Shown here one piece after another: positions 17,019-26,148 of a stretch of DNA of 39,460 bases (positions within the stretch are counted from its first letter, which is position 1; the number at the start of each line of letters is the position of its first letter). The notes under the pieces are model-generated. The model worked only from the letters and a program-made list of their open reading frames with translations, was not told the origin of the DNA and searched no databases. The stretch is taken from positions 1 to 39,460 of the forward strand of contig NZ_JABAFY010000025.1 in assembly GCF_012843875.1 (NCBI RefSeq), in the 5' to 3' direction. This DNA is from Desulfovibrio piger. GTDB taxonomy: Bacteria > Desulfobacterota > Desulfovibrionia > Desulfovibrionales > Desulfovibrionaceae. A program made the position numbers and the translations under genes.

Positions 17019-17130
17019 TTGCGCGGCCATGCTGGATGCATGGCTCATTGCCTGCGCAATGCGCGGCCGCTGTTACCCGGCTTTGCCGCATAAACGATAC
17101 ACACAGTTTTCTGCATATACGGAGGACATC
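17019..17130 (+). promoter_or_regulatory. Hairpin-rich rpmB leader
   Basis: Two perfect tandem hairpins lie in this stretch: GCCATGC/GCATGGC (17026-17044, five-base loop) and CATTGC/GCAATG (17046-17061, loop CTGC). A smaller CGGC/GCCG hairpin is at 17078-17088, and GCGGCC (17023-17028) can pair with GGCCGC (17065-17070) to close the first two. Ribosomal-protein messages often carry autoregulatory leaders; that role is inferred here. Confidence 0.45.
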
Positions 17131-17343
17131 ATGAGCAAAGAATGCGATTTCTGCGGCAAAAAGCCCCAGGTCGGCAATCTTGTCAGCCATTCCAACATCA
17201 AGACCAAGCGCCGCTTCAACCCCAACCTGCAGCGCGTGCGTCATCAGTTCGCTGACGGCACCGTGCGCACCCTGACCGTGTGCACCCGTTGCCTGCGCTC
17301 CGGTGTGGTGACCAAGCCCGCCGCCCGCGCCAAGCAGGACTAA
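17131..17343 (+). CDS. rpmB: 50S ribosomal protein L28
   Basis: L28 is a small large-subunit ribosomal protein. The 70 residues begin [16 protein letters not shown] and include the conserved basic [13 protein letters not shown]. It is the zinc-binding (C+) form, with Cys5, Cys8, Cys51 and Cys54 making two CX2C knuckles. The start at 17131 follows GGAGGA; a longer frame opening at 16984 is rejected because it runs through the predicted promoter and leader. The usual partner rpmG (L33) is not adjacent. A strong terminator follows. Confidence 0.97.
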   Translation: MSKECDFCGKKPQVGNLVSHSNIKTKRRFNPNLQRVRHQFADGTVRTLTVCTRCLRSGVVTKPAARAKQD

Positions 17344-17359
17344 CTTGTTTTTTGTCCGC

Positions 17360-17394
17360 AAAGCCCCGGTTGCCACTGCAATCGGGGCTTTTTT
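17360..17394 (+). terminator. Intrinsic terminator of rpmB
   Basis: A 14-pair stem with one G-T pair (AAAGCCCCG...CGGGGCTTT), loop CACT, continues into Ts. It ends three bases before the start codon of the rhomboid gene. Confidence 0.93.
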
Positions 17395-17397
17395 GCT

Positions 17398-18366
17398 ATG
17401 AAGCCCCGCCTTCTGCGCCTGCCTGCCCCTTTTGCGGGGTACTGGCACGCCCAGCGCCGCCCGCGTCCCCTGCCGTTCCACTGGCGTTCCCTCACCGGCC
17501 CCGAGGGGATCACCTCCTACAACCAGCGCCAGGAAATGATCCTCGTGCTCAGCGCCTGCGGTCTGCCCCATCAGCTATGGCGCTTCCGCCAAAAAGAATA
17601 CATCTATGTACCTGCCCTGCTGGAAGGTCTGGCCCGGCAGGAGTTGCAGCACTTCCATGCGGAAAAGCAGCGCCCTCCGGCACTCCGCGGCCTGCCGCCC
17701 GCGCTCCATGCCCGCTGCTGGCTGGCTGCCCTGCCCCTGCTCCTGCTCGTCCTCTGGCACGGCCTGCGCAGCGGCTGGTGGCCGCTGCCCGACGGGCTGC
17801 CCCTCCCAATGGGCTGGGAACAGGCCGGAGCGCTGGACAACGTCCGCCTGCGCATCTACGGAGAATGGCAACGCCTGTTCACGGCCCTGACCCTGCATGC
17901 CGACGCCGCCCATCTGGGCGGCAATGTCCTGCTGGGCGGCATCATGCTGCCCCTGCTGGCCCGGCTGACAGGTCCGGGACGGGCCCTGCTGCTCACCGTG
18001 CTGGGCGGCGGGCTCGGCAATCTGCTCACCGTGGCGCTGCGACGGGAATTCGTCCTCAGCCTGGGCTTTTCCACGGCTGTCTTCGCGGCCATCGGGGCCC
18101 TGGCCGGGTATATGGTCCTGCATCATGAAAGCAAGCGCTACCTGCCGCTGGCGGCCGGCGTAGGCATTCTGGCCATGTGGGGCATGGGCGAAGGGAACGT
18201 GGACTATCTGGCCCACATCTGCGGCCTGGTGGCCGGCATGGCCCTCGGTTTCTGGGAGGCCCTGCGTACCAGACGGCGCTGGCCGGGCCTGCCGCAATGG
18301 CTGTCCGCCCTGCTGGCCCTGCTCTTGCCCGTGCTGGCCTGGATACAGGCTTTTCAACAGGGATGA
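17398..18366 (+). CDS. Rhomboid-family intramembrane serine protease
   Basis: Rhomboids cut transmembrane substrates inside the membrane. After a cytoplasmic N-terminal region of about 110 residues, the 322-residue protein has six or more hydrophobic segments. Family signatures are all present: GEWQRLFTALTLHADAAHL, the oxyanion-side Asn176 (HLGGN), catalytic Ser225 in GFSTAVFAAIG, and catalytic His273 in YLAHICGLVAG. The only in-frame start near the N-terminus is the ATG at 17398, which sits three bases after the rpmB terminator T-run with no Shine-Dalgarno. Upstream it is in frame with rpmB and separated only by the rpmB stop. Read-through, a leaderless message or a later start are the options. 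Substrate unknown. Confidence 0.88.
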   Translation: MKPRLLRLPAPFAGYWHAQRRPRPLPFHWRSLTGPEGITSYNQRQEMILVLSACGLPHQLWRFRQKEYIYVPALLEGLARQELQHFHAEKQRPPALRGLPPALHARCWLAALPLLLLVLWHGLRSGWWPLPDGLPLPMGWEQAGALDNVRLRIYGEWQRLFTALTLHADAAHLGGNVLLGGIMLPLLARLTGPGRALLLTVLGGGLGNLLTVALRREFVLSLGFSTAVFAAIGALAGYMVLHHESKRYLPLAAGVGILAMWGMGEGNVDYLAHICGLVAGMALGFWEALRTRRRWPGLPQWLSALLALLLPVLAWIQAFQQG

Positions 18367-18416
18367 CGGCGAAACCGTCTCCCTCCGGCACTGTCCGCCA
18401 CCACGGATGGCGACCG

Positions 18417-18464
18417 AAAAAAGCTGCGTCCGCATGGCAATGCCGTGCAGGACGCAGCTTTTTT
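18417..18464. terminator. Bidirectional terminator between convergent genes
   Basis: A perfect 15-pair stem (AAAAAAGCTGCGTCC and its complement, 18417-18431 with 18450-18464) encloses a second seven-pair stem. Flanking A- and T-runs let it stop both the rhomboid gene and the rpoN-PTS operon. Confidence 0.95.
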
Positions 18465-18511
18465 ATGACAAGGTGATGAAGAATCTGTTCCCCGGAAGCG
18501 CCCGGCAGCTC

Positions 18512-19212
18512 CTAGAACATGTCCAGTCTGGTCACGGCCAAAAAGCCGCAGACAGCCACGAACATCCCCGTAAGACAGGCATACGCCCGGCGTGTGCGCA
18601 AAGAAAGGATGCCGCCCACCATGCTGGCAGCAAACAGTACGGGCCAGCCCATCTGCCCTTCAAAAAGGAATATCGCCTCTCCCAGCAGATCACAGGCCAG
18701 CCACAAGGCCACATAGCACAGCATGTAGAGCGAGAACTGCCAGGCAGCGCGCACCACGGCCCCCAGCGCTACGGCCTGCCCCGGCGTACAGCCGCGACCG
18801 GAAGTGAACCACGCCGTGACCAGATCCACCAACGGATTGAGGGCCACCCGCTGGTAGCGCTCCGCATAGCTGGCGCCGTAAGCCGCGAATACCGCGAACA
18901 TCAGGGGGGCCAGGAACTGATGGGCCTCAGACCAGCCCGGGATGATGGACAGGGGAAAAAGCAGCAGGAAGGCCAGGGTCCCGAAAGGCGGGACCACACT
19001 GCCCAGGGCGATGACATCGAGCCAGAGCAGCTCCACCACGATCCCCAGCGAGAGCGCGGGCTGCCACTGGCCGGAAAGGCCGCCCAGCAACAGTGCCCAG
19101 AACAGGGGCCTGTCAGCCAGCCTGAAGACAAAGGAGGAACGGGCTACCCCCGCGAGGACAAAAAAAAAGCGTATTGCACGCCCAGCCAGAGGGCATCAGA
19201 GAAGCTGCTCAT
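18512..19212 (-). CDS. Mannose-family PTS EIIC, reading frame broken at a T9 run
   Basis: This is the membrane channel subunit of a mannose/sorbose-type phosphotransferase system. The natural start is the ATG at 19212 (MSSFSDALWLGVQYAFF), overlapping the end of the EIIB gene by 17 bases. In that frame a stop appears soon after a run of nine Ts on the coding strand (19160-19168). One more T would give ...YAFFFVLAGVARSSF... and join the long downstream frame (LLLGGLSGQWQP to TRLDMF), making 233 residues with several membrane helices, the normal size. So the copy shown is out of frame by one. Sequence error, inactivation, or restoration by slippage at T9 are all possible. An internal TTG at 19090 would give only a truncated protein. 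No EIID gene follows. Confidence 0.8.
19160..19168 (-). repeat. Nine-T homopolymer inside the EIIC gene
   Basis: Nine consecutive As on the plus strand, so T9 on the coding strand. It is exactly where the EIIC frame breaks and is long enough for polymerase slippage. Confidence 0.9.
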
Positions 19213-19657
19213 AAGCATCCCGGATTTTGTCGGAAGGCACACAGCGGAAATCCAGCTCTACCTGCTGTTGCAGCATGGCCCGCAAGTCCTCCCTGTCCTG
19301 TTCGGAAAGGGCCACATGCGGAAAAACCTGGATCTTGCCCGGTGCGTAGTGCAGATTGCCGATATTGAGGGCCCGGATGTCGACGCCGCTCTCCAGGGCC
19401 CTGCGGGCATCCTGACAGTCGGCAAAGAGGACGAGGCTGCTCTCGCCACAGCAGGCCAGGGTCTCAAGCAGGGCGGCCACCGGTACGAAGTGGATGGCCA
19501 CCTGCTCCGGCACGGCCAAGGAGACGATCTGCTGCTGCAGAAGGTCCGCCGACATGGCGTCATTGGCAACTATCAGGTGCCGGGCGGCCACATAGGGCAG
19601 CCAGCCTTCGATGACCTGCCCGTGCACCAGACGGTTGTCCACTCTGAACCAGAGCAT
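19196..19657 (-). CDS. Mannose-family PTS EIIB
   Basis: The cytoplasmic phosphotransfer subunit takes phosphate from EIIA. The 153 residues from the ATG at 19657 contain the family active site RVDNRLVHGQVIEGW, with the phosphorylated histidine at residue 12. A TTG at 19666 would add three residues, but that start lies inside the EIIA stop region and has no room for a ribosome site. The gene is complete and normal in length. It follows EIIA closely and its 3' end overlaps the EIIC start, so translation is coupled. Confidence 0.92.
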   Translation of the reverse strand: MLWFRVDNRLVHGQVIEGWLPYVAARHLIVANDAMSADLLQQQIVSLAVPEQVAIHFVPVAALLETLACCGESSLVLFADCQDARRALESGVDIRALNIGNLHYAPGKIQVFPHVALSEQDREDLRAMLQQQVELDFRCVPSDKIRDAYEQLL

Positions 19658-19662
19658 ACGGA

Positions 19663-20106
19663 TCAATCGCCTGTTTTTTCTTTGTTCCGGGAACGCAGCA
19701 TGCTGCCGGCCACGACGATGCCCTTGGTTCCGGCCTCTCCGGCCAGCTTGGCCAGCTCGGCCAGGGGCTTTTCGCGACAGGTGAAGACCTTGAGCAGCAT
19801 GGGCAGGTTGACGCCGGTGACGACTTCCACATTATGGCTCCCCAGCAGGGAGAGGGCCAGATTGGTGGGGGTGCCGCCGAACATGTCGGTGAGGATGATG
19901 ACCCCGGCGCCCTTGTCCAGCCGCTGGGCGGCATCATCCAGACGGCGCACGGTCTCGGGCACTTCCTGGGCGATGTCCACGCTGATGGAGGTGCAGTCGC
20001 TCAGGGTACCAAGGATGAACTCCGCCGTGCGCAGCATGGCAGAGCCATAGTCTGCATGGGCGACAACGATGATGCCGACCTGGGTGGAAGATTGCTGTTC
20101 CGACAT
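19663..20106 (-). CDS. Mannose-family PTS EIIA
   Basis: This subunit accepts phosphate from HPr. The 147 residues from the ATG at 20106 (GCGAGGT upstream) begin MSEQQSSTQVGIIVVAHADYG, with phosphorylation site His17. Also visible is the VIILTDMFGGTPTN motif typical of ManX-type EIIA. A longer frame to 20160 is rejected because it lacks a ribosome site. In many proteobacteria the position between hpf and rapZ or just after rapZ is held by ptsN (EIIA-Ntr) or npr; here a mannose-type EIIA follows rapZ instead, which suggests a regulatory rather than purely transport role. EI and HPr are not in the window. Confidence 0.93.
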   Translation of the reverse strand: MSEQQSSTQVGIIVVAHADYGSAMLRTAEFILGTLSDCTSISVDIAQEVPETVRRLDDAAQRLDKGAGVIILTDMFGGTPTNLALSLLGSHNVEVVTGVNLPMLLKVFTCREKPLAELAKLAGEAGTKGIVVAGSMLRSRNKEKTGD

Positions 20107-20174
20107 GACATACCTCGCGCTGGAACTGAAATTTCTGCAAAATGCAGCACGTAAGGCCAAGAGTGCCAGCTTTC

Positions 20175-21077
20175 CTAGCCAAGTTCAAGGTGCCTGTGCT
20201 CGATACTGGCCGGATAATCCGCCTGGCGCAGCATCTGGAACAGGGCCTCGGCCGTGGCGACGGAACGGTGGCGGCCACCGGTACAGCCCACGGCGATGGC
20301 GACCCGGTAGCGGCCTTCCGCTTCCATCTGCGGCAGCATGAAGCGCACCAGGTCAAAAAGCTTCTTCTCGAATTCCTGCGCGGCCTCGGAGGCAAAGACA
20401 TAGTCACGGACAGCCTTGTCCTTGCCGCTGAGGGGACGCAATTTTTCTACAAAATAGGGATTGGGCAAAAAGCGCAGGTCAAAGACGAAATCCGCCTCGC
20501 GCGGGACGCCGTACTTGAAGCCGAACGAGATGACGTTGACCCGGATGGCCCGCAGCTTGCCCGACGTCCTGCTCCAGCGCTTCTGGATGGCGCGGCGCAG
20601 GTCATGGATGGAAAAACGGCTGGTATCTATGACCAGATCCGCCATCTCGCGCACGGGGGCCAGACGCGTGCGTTCTTCGTGCAGGGCATCCTCAAGGCCC
20701 ATGCCCTCACGCTCCAGCGGATGGGGCCGGCGGGTGGTGGCATAACGGCGCATGAGCTCCTGCGCTCCGGCTTCCAGAAAAAGCAGTATGGGCCGGACCC
20801 CGTGCTCGGAAAGCTGGGCAAGGGCCACATTGAGCTCTTCCAGAAAGTCCTGCTGGCGCATGTCCATGCCCAGGGCCATGCCCCGGAAGCGTTCCATGGA
20901 TCCGCGCCGCATCATCTCCACCATCTCGACGGCCAGCCCGGCAGGCAACCCGTCCACAGTGAAATAGCGCAGGTCTTCAAAGACCCGCAGCGCCGTACTT
21001 TTACCGGCCCCCGAAAGGCCGGTGACTATACAGACCTGGACAGGCGCTGCCGCGCCCTCGGATGGTGTCTGGCTCAT
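20175..21077 (-). CDS. rapZ: RNase adapter protein RapZ
   Basis: RapZ is a nucleotide-binding protein that in E. coli presents the small RNA GlmZ to RNase E and senses glucosamine 6-phosphate; in other bacteria (YvcJ) the target differs. The 300 residues have Walker A GLSGAGKS (20-27), the YFTVDGLP region, and the C-terminal RNA-binding region with SFGFKYG and [10 protein letters not shown]. The ATG at 21077 has only a weak ribosome site (GAGA). Linkage to rpoN and hpf is the classic arrangement. No GlmZ-like RNA was recognised here, so the RNA it handles in this organism is unknown. Confidence 0.96.
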   Translation of the reverse strand: MSQTPSEGAAAPVQVCIVTGLSGAGKSTALRVFEDLRYFTVDGLPAGLAVEMVEMMRRGSMERFRGMALGMDMRQQDFLEELNVALAQLSEHGVRPILLFLEAGAQELMRRYATTRRPHPLEREGMGLEDALHEERTRLAPVREMADLVIDTSRFSIHDLRRAIQKRWSRTSGKLRAIRVNVISFGFKYGVPREADFVFDLRFLPNPYFVEKLRPLSGKDKAVRDYVFASEAAQEFEKKLFDLVRFMLPQMEAEGRYRVAIAVGCTGGRHRSVATAEALFQMLRQADYPASIEHRHLELG

Positions 21078-21089
21078 GGCAATCTCGAA

Positions 21090-21111
21090 GGGGCCCCCTT
21101 GCGGGGGCCCC
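21090..21111 (-). other. GC hairpin with GCAA tetraloop between hpf and rapZ
   Basis: Nine G-C pairs (GGGGCCCCC/GGGGGCCCC) close a GCAA loop on the minus-strand RNA, a stable GNRA loop. No T-run follows, so it is not a simple terminator. It fills most of the 41-base gap and could tune expression between the genes or mark a processing site. Confidence 0.7.
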
Positions 21112-21118
21112 GAAGTCT

Positions 21119-21658
21119 TTACAGGACGGGGTCGATGACGGCATAGCCGCCGATGCGACGGCGGTACACCACATTGACGCGGTCGGTCTCGGCATTGATG
21201 AAGACCAGAAACTCACTGCCGATGGATTCCAGCTGCATCAGGGCTTCGTCCAGATGCAGGGGCTTGGGCGCAAAGCGCTCGGTGCCCACCACGGCGGGTT
21301 CTTCATCGGGATCGGCTTCCAGGTTGTAGGTGAAGACGTCCACGCTGGCGTTGCGGGCCTGACGGCGCTGTTCCTTGACGCGCGAGACGTGCTTCTTGAT
21401 CTGGGCCTCGACCTTGTCCACCACAAGGTCGATGGCGGCGTACATGTCGGAAGACTGCTCGGAAGCACTCAGGTGCAGCCCCTCGCCAGCGATGGTCACT
21501 TCACAGCGATGCCGGAACTTGTCCACAGTAAGCATAACACCGACTTCCAGTCCGGAAGCCTTGCCAAAAAAGCGTCCCATCTTCTCCATGCGGCGACGGG
21601 CATACTTCTTCAGATGATCGGAGGCCTCGAAGTTCTTGAAAGTGAAAGCAATGTTCAT
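21119..21658 (-). CDS. hpf: Long-form ribosome hibernation promoting factor
   Basis: The long form dimerises 70S ribosomes into inactive 100S particles in stationary phase. The 179 residues have an N-terminal S30AE/RaiA domain (about 1-100, starting [19 protein letters not shown]) and the separate C-terminal dimerisation domain (about 120-179: [20 protein letters not shown]...[13 protein letters not shown]). GGGAGG precedes the ATG at 21658. Only 22 bases separate it from rpoN, with which it is surely cotranscribed. Confidence 0.96.
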   Translation of the reverse strand: MNIAFTFKNFEASDHLKKYARRRMEKMGRFFGKASGLEVGVMLTVDKFRHRCEVTIAGEGLHLSASEQSSDMYAAIDLVVDKVEAQIKKHVSRVKEQRRQARNASVDVFTYNLEADPDEEPAVVGTERFAPKPLHLDEALMQLESIGSEFLVFINAETDRVNVVYRRRIGGYAVIDPVL

Positions 21659-21680
21659 AGAACCTCCCGTGGTGCAGGAA

Positions 21681-23111
21681 TCAGAAATGTTCCTTGCGCT
21701 TTGAGGATGAGGGGATGTTCAGCGCCGTGCGGTACTTGGCCACCGTGCGCCGTGCGATATTGACCTTCAACTGTTCCTTGAGCAGCTCGCTGAGCCGCTC
21801 GTCGCTCAGGGGCGATTTGGGATCTTCGCCAGCGATGAACTTTTTGATCAGAGCCTTGACGCTCTCTGAGCCTACCTGACTTCCATCGTCCAGTTCAAGC
21901 CCGCTGTTGAAGAAAAATTTCAGTTCGAAGATGCCGTGCGGCGTCGCCACATACTTGTTGGTGGTGATGCGGCTGACCGTGGATTCATGCATCCCGATAT
22001 CGTCGGCGATATCTTTGAGGATGAGCGGCGCGAGCTTGGTGACGCCGTCACGGAAAAAGGGCTGCTGATGTTTGACGATGCTCTCCACCACTTTATAGAG
22101 CGTCCGCTGCCGCTGGTACAGACTGCGGATGAGCCAGGATGCGGAACGCACCTTTTCCGAAACGTAGTCCTTCTCTTTTTCATTACAGGAGGGAACGCCA
22201 TCACGCAACATGCTGGAGAGCTGCAGATGCGGCAAACCATCTTCATTGAGCAGGATGACGAACTCGTCACCGACGCTGTACACGAAGACGTCAGGGCTTA
22301 CATAGGTGGGCTCGCTGCCGTCGAAGCTGGCACCGGGCAGGGGCTCCAGGGACTGGATGATGTCCAGGTACTCGCGCAGGCCTTCCATATCCAGCTTGAA
22401 CTTGCGCAGCAGGGGCTTGTAGCGGTGGGCTTCCAGATCTTCCAGATGCGACTGCACCAGTTCCAGCAGGATGGGGTCACGGTCGTAGCGCAGGCTCTTC
22501 AGCTGCACCAGCAGACATTCGCGGGCATCCCGGGCCGCCACGCCCACCGGGTCGAAAAGCTGTACGCGCTCCAGCACGGTCTGCACGGCCTCCGGAGTGG
22601 TGGACGCCATCTCGGCGATCTCTTCCACGCTGGCCCGCAGATAGCCCGACGAACCCAGGTTGCCGATGATGATCTCGCCTATCTCCTTCTGCTCTTCCGT
22701 CAGGGTAGAAAGATGCAGCTGCCAGAGCAGATGGCCTTCCAGTGTGGGCTTGGCCGAGTAACGGGCCTCCAGAGGAGAGATCTCTTCCGCGATCTCCAGT
22801 TCCCGCCCCTGCGAGGTGCGCGGCGTGCTGGCGAATTCGCCGAGATATTCCTCCCAGTCGGCATTGCGGGAAAGGTCTTCGTCATAGACTTCGTCCTGGG
22901 GCTTCTCGTGCCGCGGCTCCTCCTGATCCTGCGGAGCCACGGGCTCATTGGCCGGGGCCTCTTCCAGGAAGGGGTTCTCCAGCAATTCCTGCTGGACGGT
23001 CTCCAGAAGTTCGACACGAGAAAGCTGCAACAGCTTGATGGCCTGCTGCAGCTGGGGGGTCATGACCAGCTGCTGCGACAATTTGAGTTGTTGACGAAGT
23101 TCCAATGCCAT
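21681..23111 (-). CDS. rpoN: RNA polymerase sigma-54 factor RpoN
   Basis: The alternative sigma factor recognises -24/-12 promoters and needs AAA+ activators. The 476 residues show region I (LELRQQLKLSQQLVMTPQLQ, Gln-rich, contacts activators), an acidic region II (about 50-110), the core-binding region, a helix-turn-helix and the RpoN box ARRTVAKYR (453-461). The ATG at 23111 has AGGAT upstream. It is the first gene of the operon rpoN-hpf-rapZ-EIIA-EIIB-EIIC. A near-match to a sigma-54 promoter lies 35 bases upstream of the start. Confidence 0.97.
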   Translation of the reverse strand: MALELRQQLKLSQQLVMTPQLQQAIKLLQLSRVELLETVQQELLENPFLEEAPANEPVAPQDQEEPRHEKPQDEVYDEDLSRNADWEEYLGEFASTPRTSQGRELEIAEEISPLEARYSAKPTLEGHLLWQLHLSTLTEEQKEIGEIIIGNLGSSGYLRASVEEIAEMASTTPEAVQTVLERVQLFDPVGVAARDARECLLVQLKSLRYDRDPILLELVQSHLEDLEAHRYKPLLRKFKLDMEGLREYLDIIQSLEPLPGASFDGSEPTYVSPDVFVYSVGDEFVILLNEDGLPHLQLSSMLRDGVPSCNEKEKDYVSEKVRSASWLIRSLYQRQRTLYKVVESIVKHQQPFFRDGVTKLAPLILKDIADDIGMHESTVSRITTNKYVATPHGIFELKFFFNSGLELDDGSQVGSESVKALIKKFIAGEDPKSPLSDERLSELLKEQLKVNIARRTVAKYRTALNIPSSSKRKEHF

Positions 23112-23145
23112 GGGGTGCTATCCTGTCAGTAAAAATTTTCTACGT

Positions 23146-23161
23146 TTCAAATACCATGCCA
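23146..23161 (-). promoter_or_regulatory. Sigma-54-like -24/-12 site before rpoN
   Basis: On the minus strand TGGCATGGTATTTGAA fits the pattern TGGCAYRN4TTGCW at every fixed position except the C of the -12 GC. It lies 35 bases upstream of the rpoN start. Autoregulation would be plausible. The single mismatch is at an important base, so confidence is limited. Confidence 0.35.
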
Positions 23162-23230
23162 CATGCTGCACCAATAGGCAAGGGAGGCTGGCCTGGGAGC
23201 ACAAAAAAGGGAATATTTCAAGTCATTGCA

Positions 23231-23265
23231 TAAAAAAAGGACGCCCCGCGCCAGCGGAGCGTCCT
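23231..23265 (-). terminator. Intrinsic terminator of pyrG
   Basis: A 12-pair stem with one G-T pair (AGGACGC...GCGTCCT), four-base loop, and seven Ts on the minus strand, just after the pyrG stop. Confidence 0.95.
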
Positions 23266-23290
23266 GAACGGCTTTTCTTGCACAAAAGCC

Positions 23291-24940
<1,650 letters not shown>

Positions 24941-25054
24941 CTACCTTTTGATGACATACAGCGGACCGTGGTCCGGACCGCATGTGCTGCGCCCGGGCGA
25001 ACCGCCCTCGCGCAATCGGGAGATTTTACACCAATCCGAATCATTTTACCAGCA

Positions 25055-25083
25055 TTGACTATTATAAACTTTGCAGGTAGTCT
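25055..25083 (+). promoter_or_regulatory. Probable promoter of purQ
   Basis: TTGACT (25055-25060), 17 bases, TAGTCT (25078-25083), in the AT-rich divergent region. The minus strand of the same region holds TATAAT and two TAAAAT boxes that may serve pyrG, but none has a convincing -35. Confidence 0.5.
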
Positions 25084-25142
25084 CTTTTTCCATTTCTATA
25101 GTGGCCCTTTGTGGCTACCGCTTGCAAGGAGGCTTCTGCCGC

Positions 25143-25955
25143 ATGGGCACAGTCAATACTCTCGTCATCACCGGCTATGGCACCAATTCCCATCTCGAAA
25201 CCGCCCACGCCGCCCGTCTCGCGGGTGCCGACCGCGCTGACGTCGTGCACTTTTCCGACATCGTGGCCGCCAAAGTCCGCCTGAGCGATTACCATTTTCT
25301 CGTGTTCCCCGGCGGGTTCCTGGATGGTGACGACCTGGGTGCCGCCCAGGCTGCCAGCATGCGCTGGCGCTATCTGAAGGACAGCACGGGCACTCCCCTG
25401 CTCCAGTCCCTGACCGAATTCATCAACGACGGCAAACTGATCCTGGGCATCTGTAACGGCTTCCAGCTTCTGGTCAAGCTGGGCGTGCTGCCCGCCCTGG
25501 ACAACAACCGTTTCGAGCGCCAGGTCTCTCTGAGCCACAACGACTCCGCCCGTTACGAAGACCGCTGGGTGCACCTGCTGCCCAACCCCAAGAGCCCCTG
25601 CGTCTTCACCAAGGATCTGCCCATGATGGCCATGCCCGTGCGCCACGGCGAGGGCAAGCTCATCGCCCGTGACGACGCCACCCTGCAGCGCCTGGCCGAT
25701 GAAAACCTCATCGCCCTGCAGTATGCCGATCCCGAGACCGGCAAGGCGACCATGGAATATCCGCTCAACCCCAACGGTTCCAGCCTGGCCATCGCCGGCC
25801 TGACGGATCCCAGCGGGCGCGTGCTGGGCCTCATGCCCCACCCCGAAGCGTTCCACCATGTGACCAACTATCCCACCTGGACCCGCGGCTCCATCGACGT
25901 GCCCCCGGCCACCCAGCTGTTCTCCAACGCCGTGCGCTACCTGCGCGCCCTTTAA
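25143..25955 (+). CDS. purQ: Phosphoribosylformylglycinamidine synthase, glutaminase subunit
   Basis: This class I glutamine amidotransferase subunit supplies ammonia for the FGAM step of purine synthesis. The 270 residues show the nucleophile Cys104 in LGICNGFQLL, and MPHPEAFHH with the catalytic His-Glu pair near the end. The region VFPGGFLDGDDLGAA is typical of PurQ. The start at 25143 is chosen for the AAGGAGG at 25126-25132; the frame opens upstream but without a ribosome site. PurL and PurS are not in the window. No terminator is evident directly after it; the next unit has its own promoter. Confidence 0.93.
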   Translation: MGTVNTLVITGYGTNSHLETAHAARLAGADRADVVHFSDIVAAKVRLSDYHFLVFPGGFLDGDDLGAAQAASMRWRYLKDSTGTPLLQSLTEFINDGKLILGICNGFQLLVKLGVLPALDNNRFERQVSLSHNDSARYEDRWVHLLPNPKSPCVFTKDLPMMAMPVRHGEGKLIARDDATLQRLADENLIALQYADPETGKATMEYPLNPNGSSLAIAGLTDPSGRVLGLMPHPEAFHHVTNYPTWTRGSIDVPPATQLFSNAVRYLRAL

Positions 25956-25981
25956 TATAAGGAAGGGAGGGGACTTCCCGC

Positions 25982-26010
25982 TTGACAGCGGGCTCAGGGC
26001 CAGCTAAATT
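25982..26010 (+). promoter_or_regulatory. Strong promoter of the candidate small RNA
   Basis: A perfect TTGACA (25982-25987), 17 bases, and TAAATT (26005-26010). It is one of the best sigma-70 sites in the window and does not directly precede a coding gene. Confidence 0.75.
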
Positions 26011-26016
26011 CTTTGA

Positions 26017-26132
26017 ACCATTTTGCTGGTTACGGCCCCAGTGGTCGCAGACACAGGTGTCGATCATTTGCAGCGAGCCTGCCGCCCTTTGCTTTTGAAA
26101 GCACTTTTCTGGTTTCAGGGAAGTGCTTTTTT
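26017..26132 (+). ncRNA. Candidate small structured RNA, about 115 bases
   Basis: A strong promoter is followed by about 115 bases with no usable reading frame and then a terminator. Visible structure: hairpin AACCA/TGGTT (26016-26031, loop TTTTGC); a longer stem around GGTCG/CGATC with an inner GACA/TGTC helix; and the 3' terminator stem. I do not recognise it as 6S, SRP, tmRNA or any riboswitch. It could be an independent small RNA or an attenuated leader of the Nif3-like gene, which starts 17 bases after the T-run. Confidence 0.55.
26098..26132 (+). terminator. Intrinsic terminator of the candidate small RNA
   Basis: Stem AAAGCACTT/AAGTGCTTT, extendable to 12 pairs with G-T pairs, loop TGGTTTCA, followed by Ts. 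It lies between the promoter at 25982 and the Nif3-like start. Confidence 0.88.
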
Positions 26133-26148
26133 ACTGTGAGGGATCGAT

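Noticed and set aside
16984..17130. N-terminal extension of L28 of about 49 residues
   Set aside because: Standard L28 length and the GGAGGA site support the start at 17131; the extension passes through the promoter and leader hairpins.
20106..20175. TGGCACTCTTGGCC as a sigma-54 site before EIIA
   Set aside because: The -24 half is good, but no TTGC element stands at the right distance.
26011..26097. Riboswitch (purine, cyclic-di-GMP, glycine) upstream of the Nif3-like gene
   Set aside because: None of the conserved cores of these classes can be seen; kept only as an unassigned small RNA candidate.
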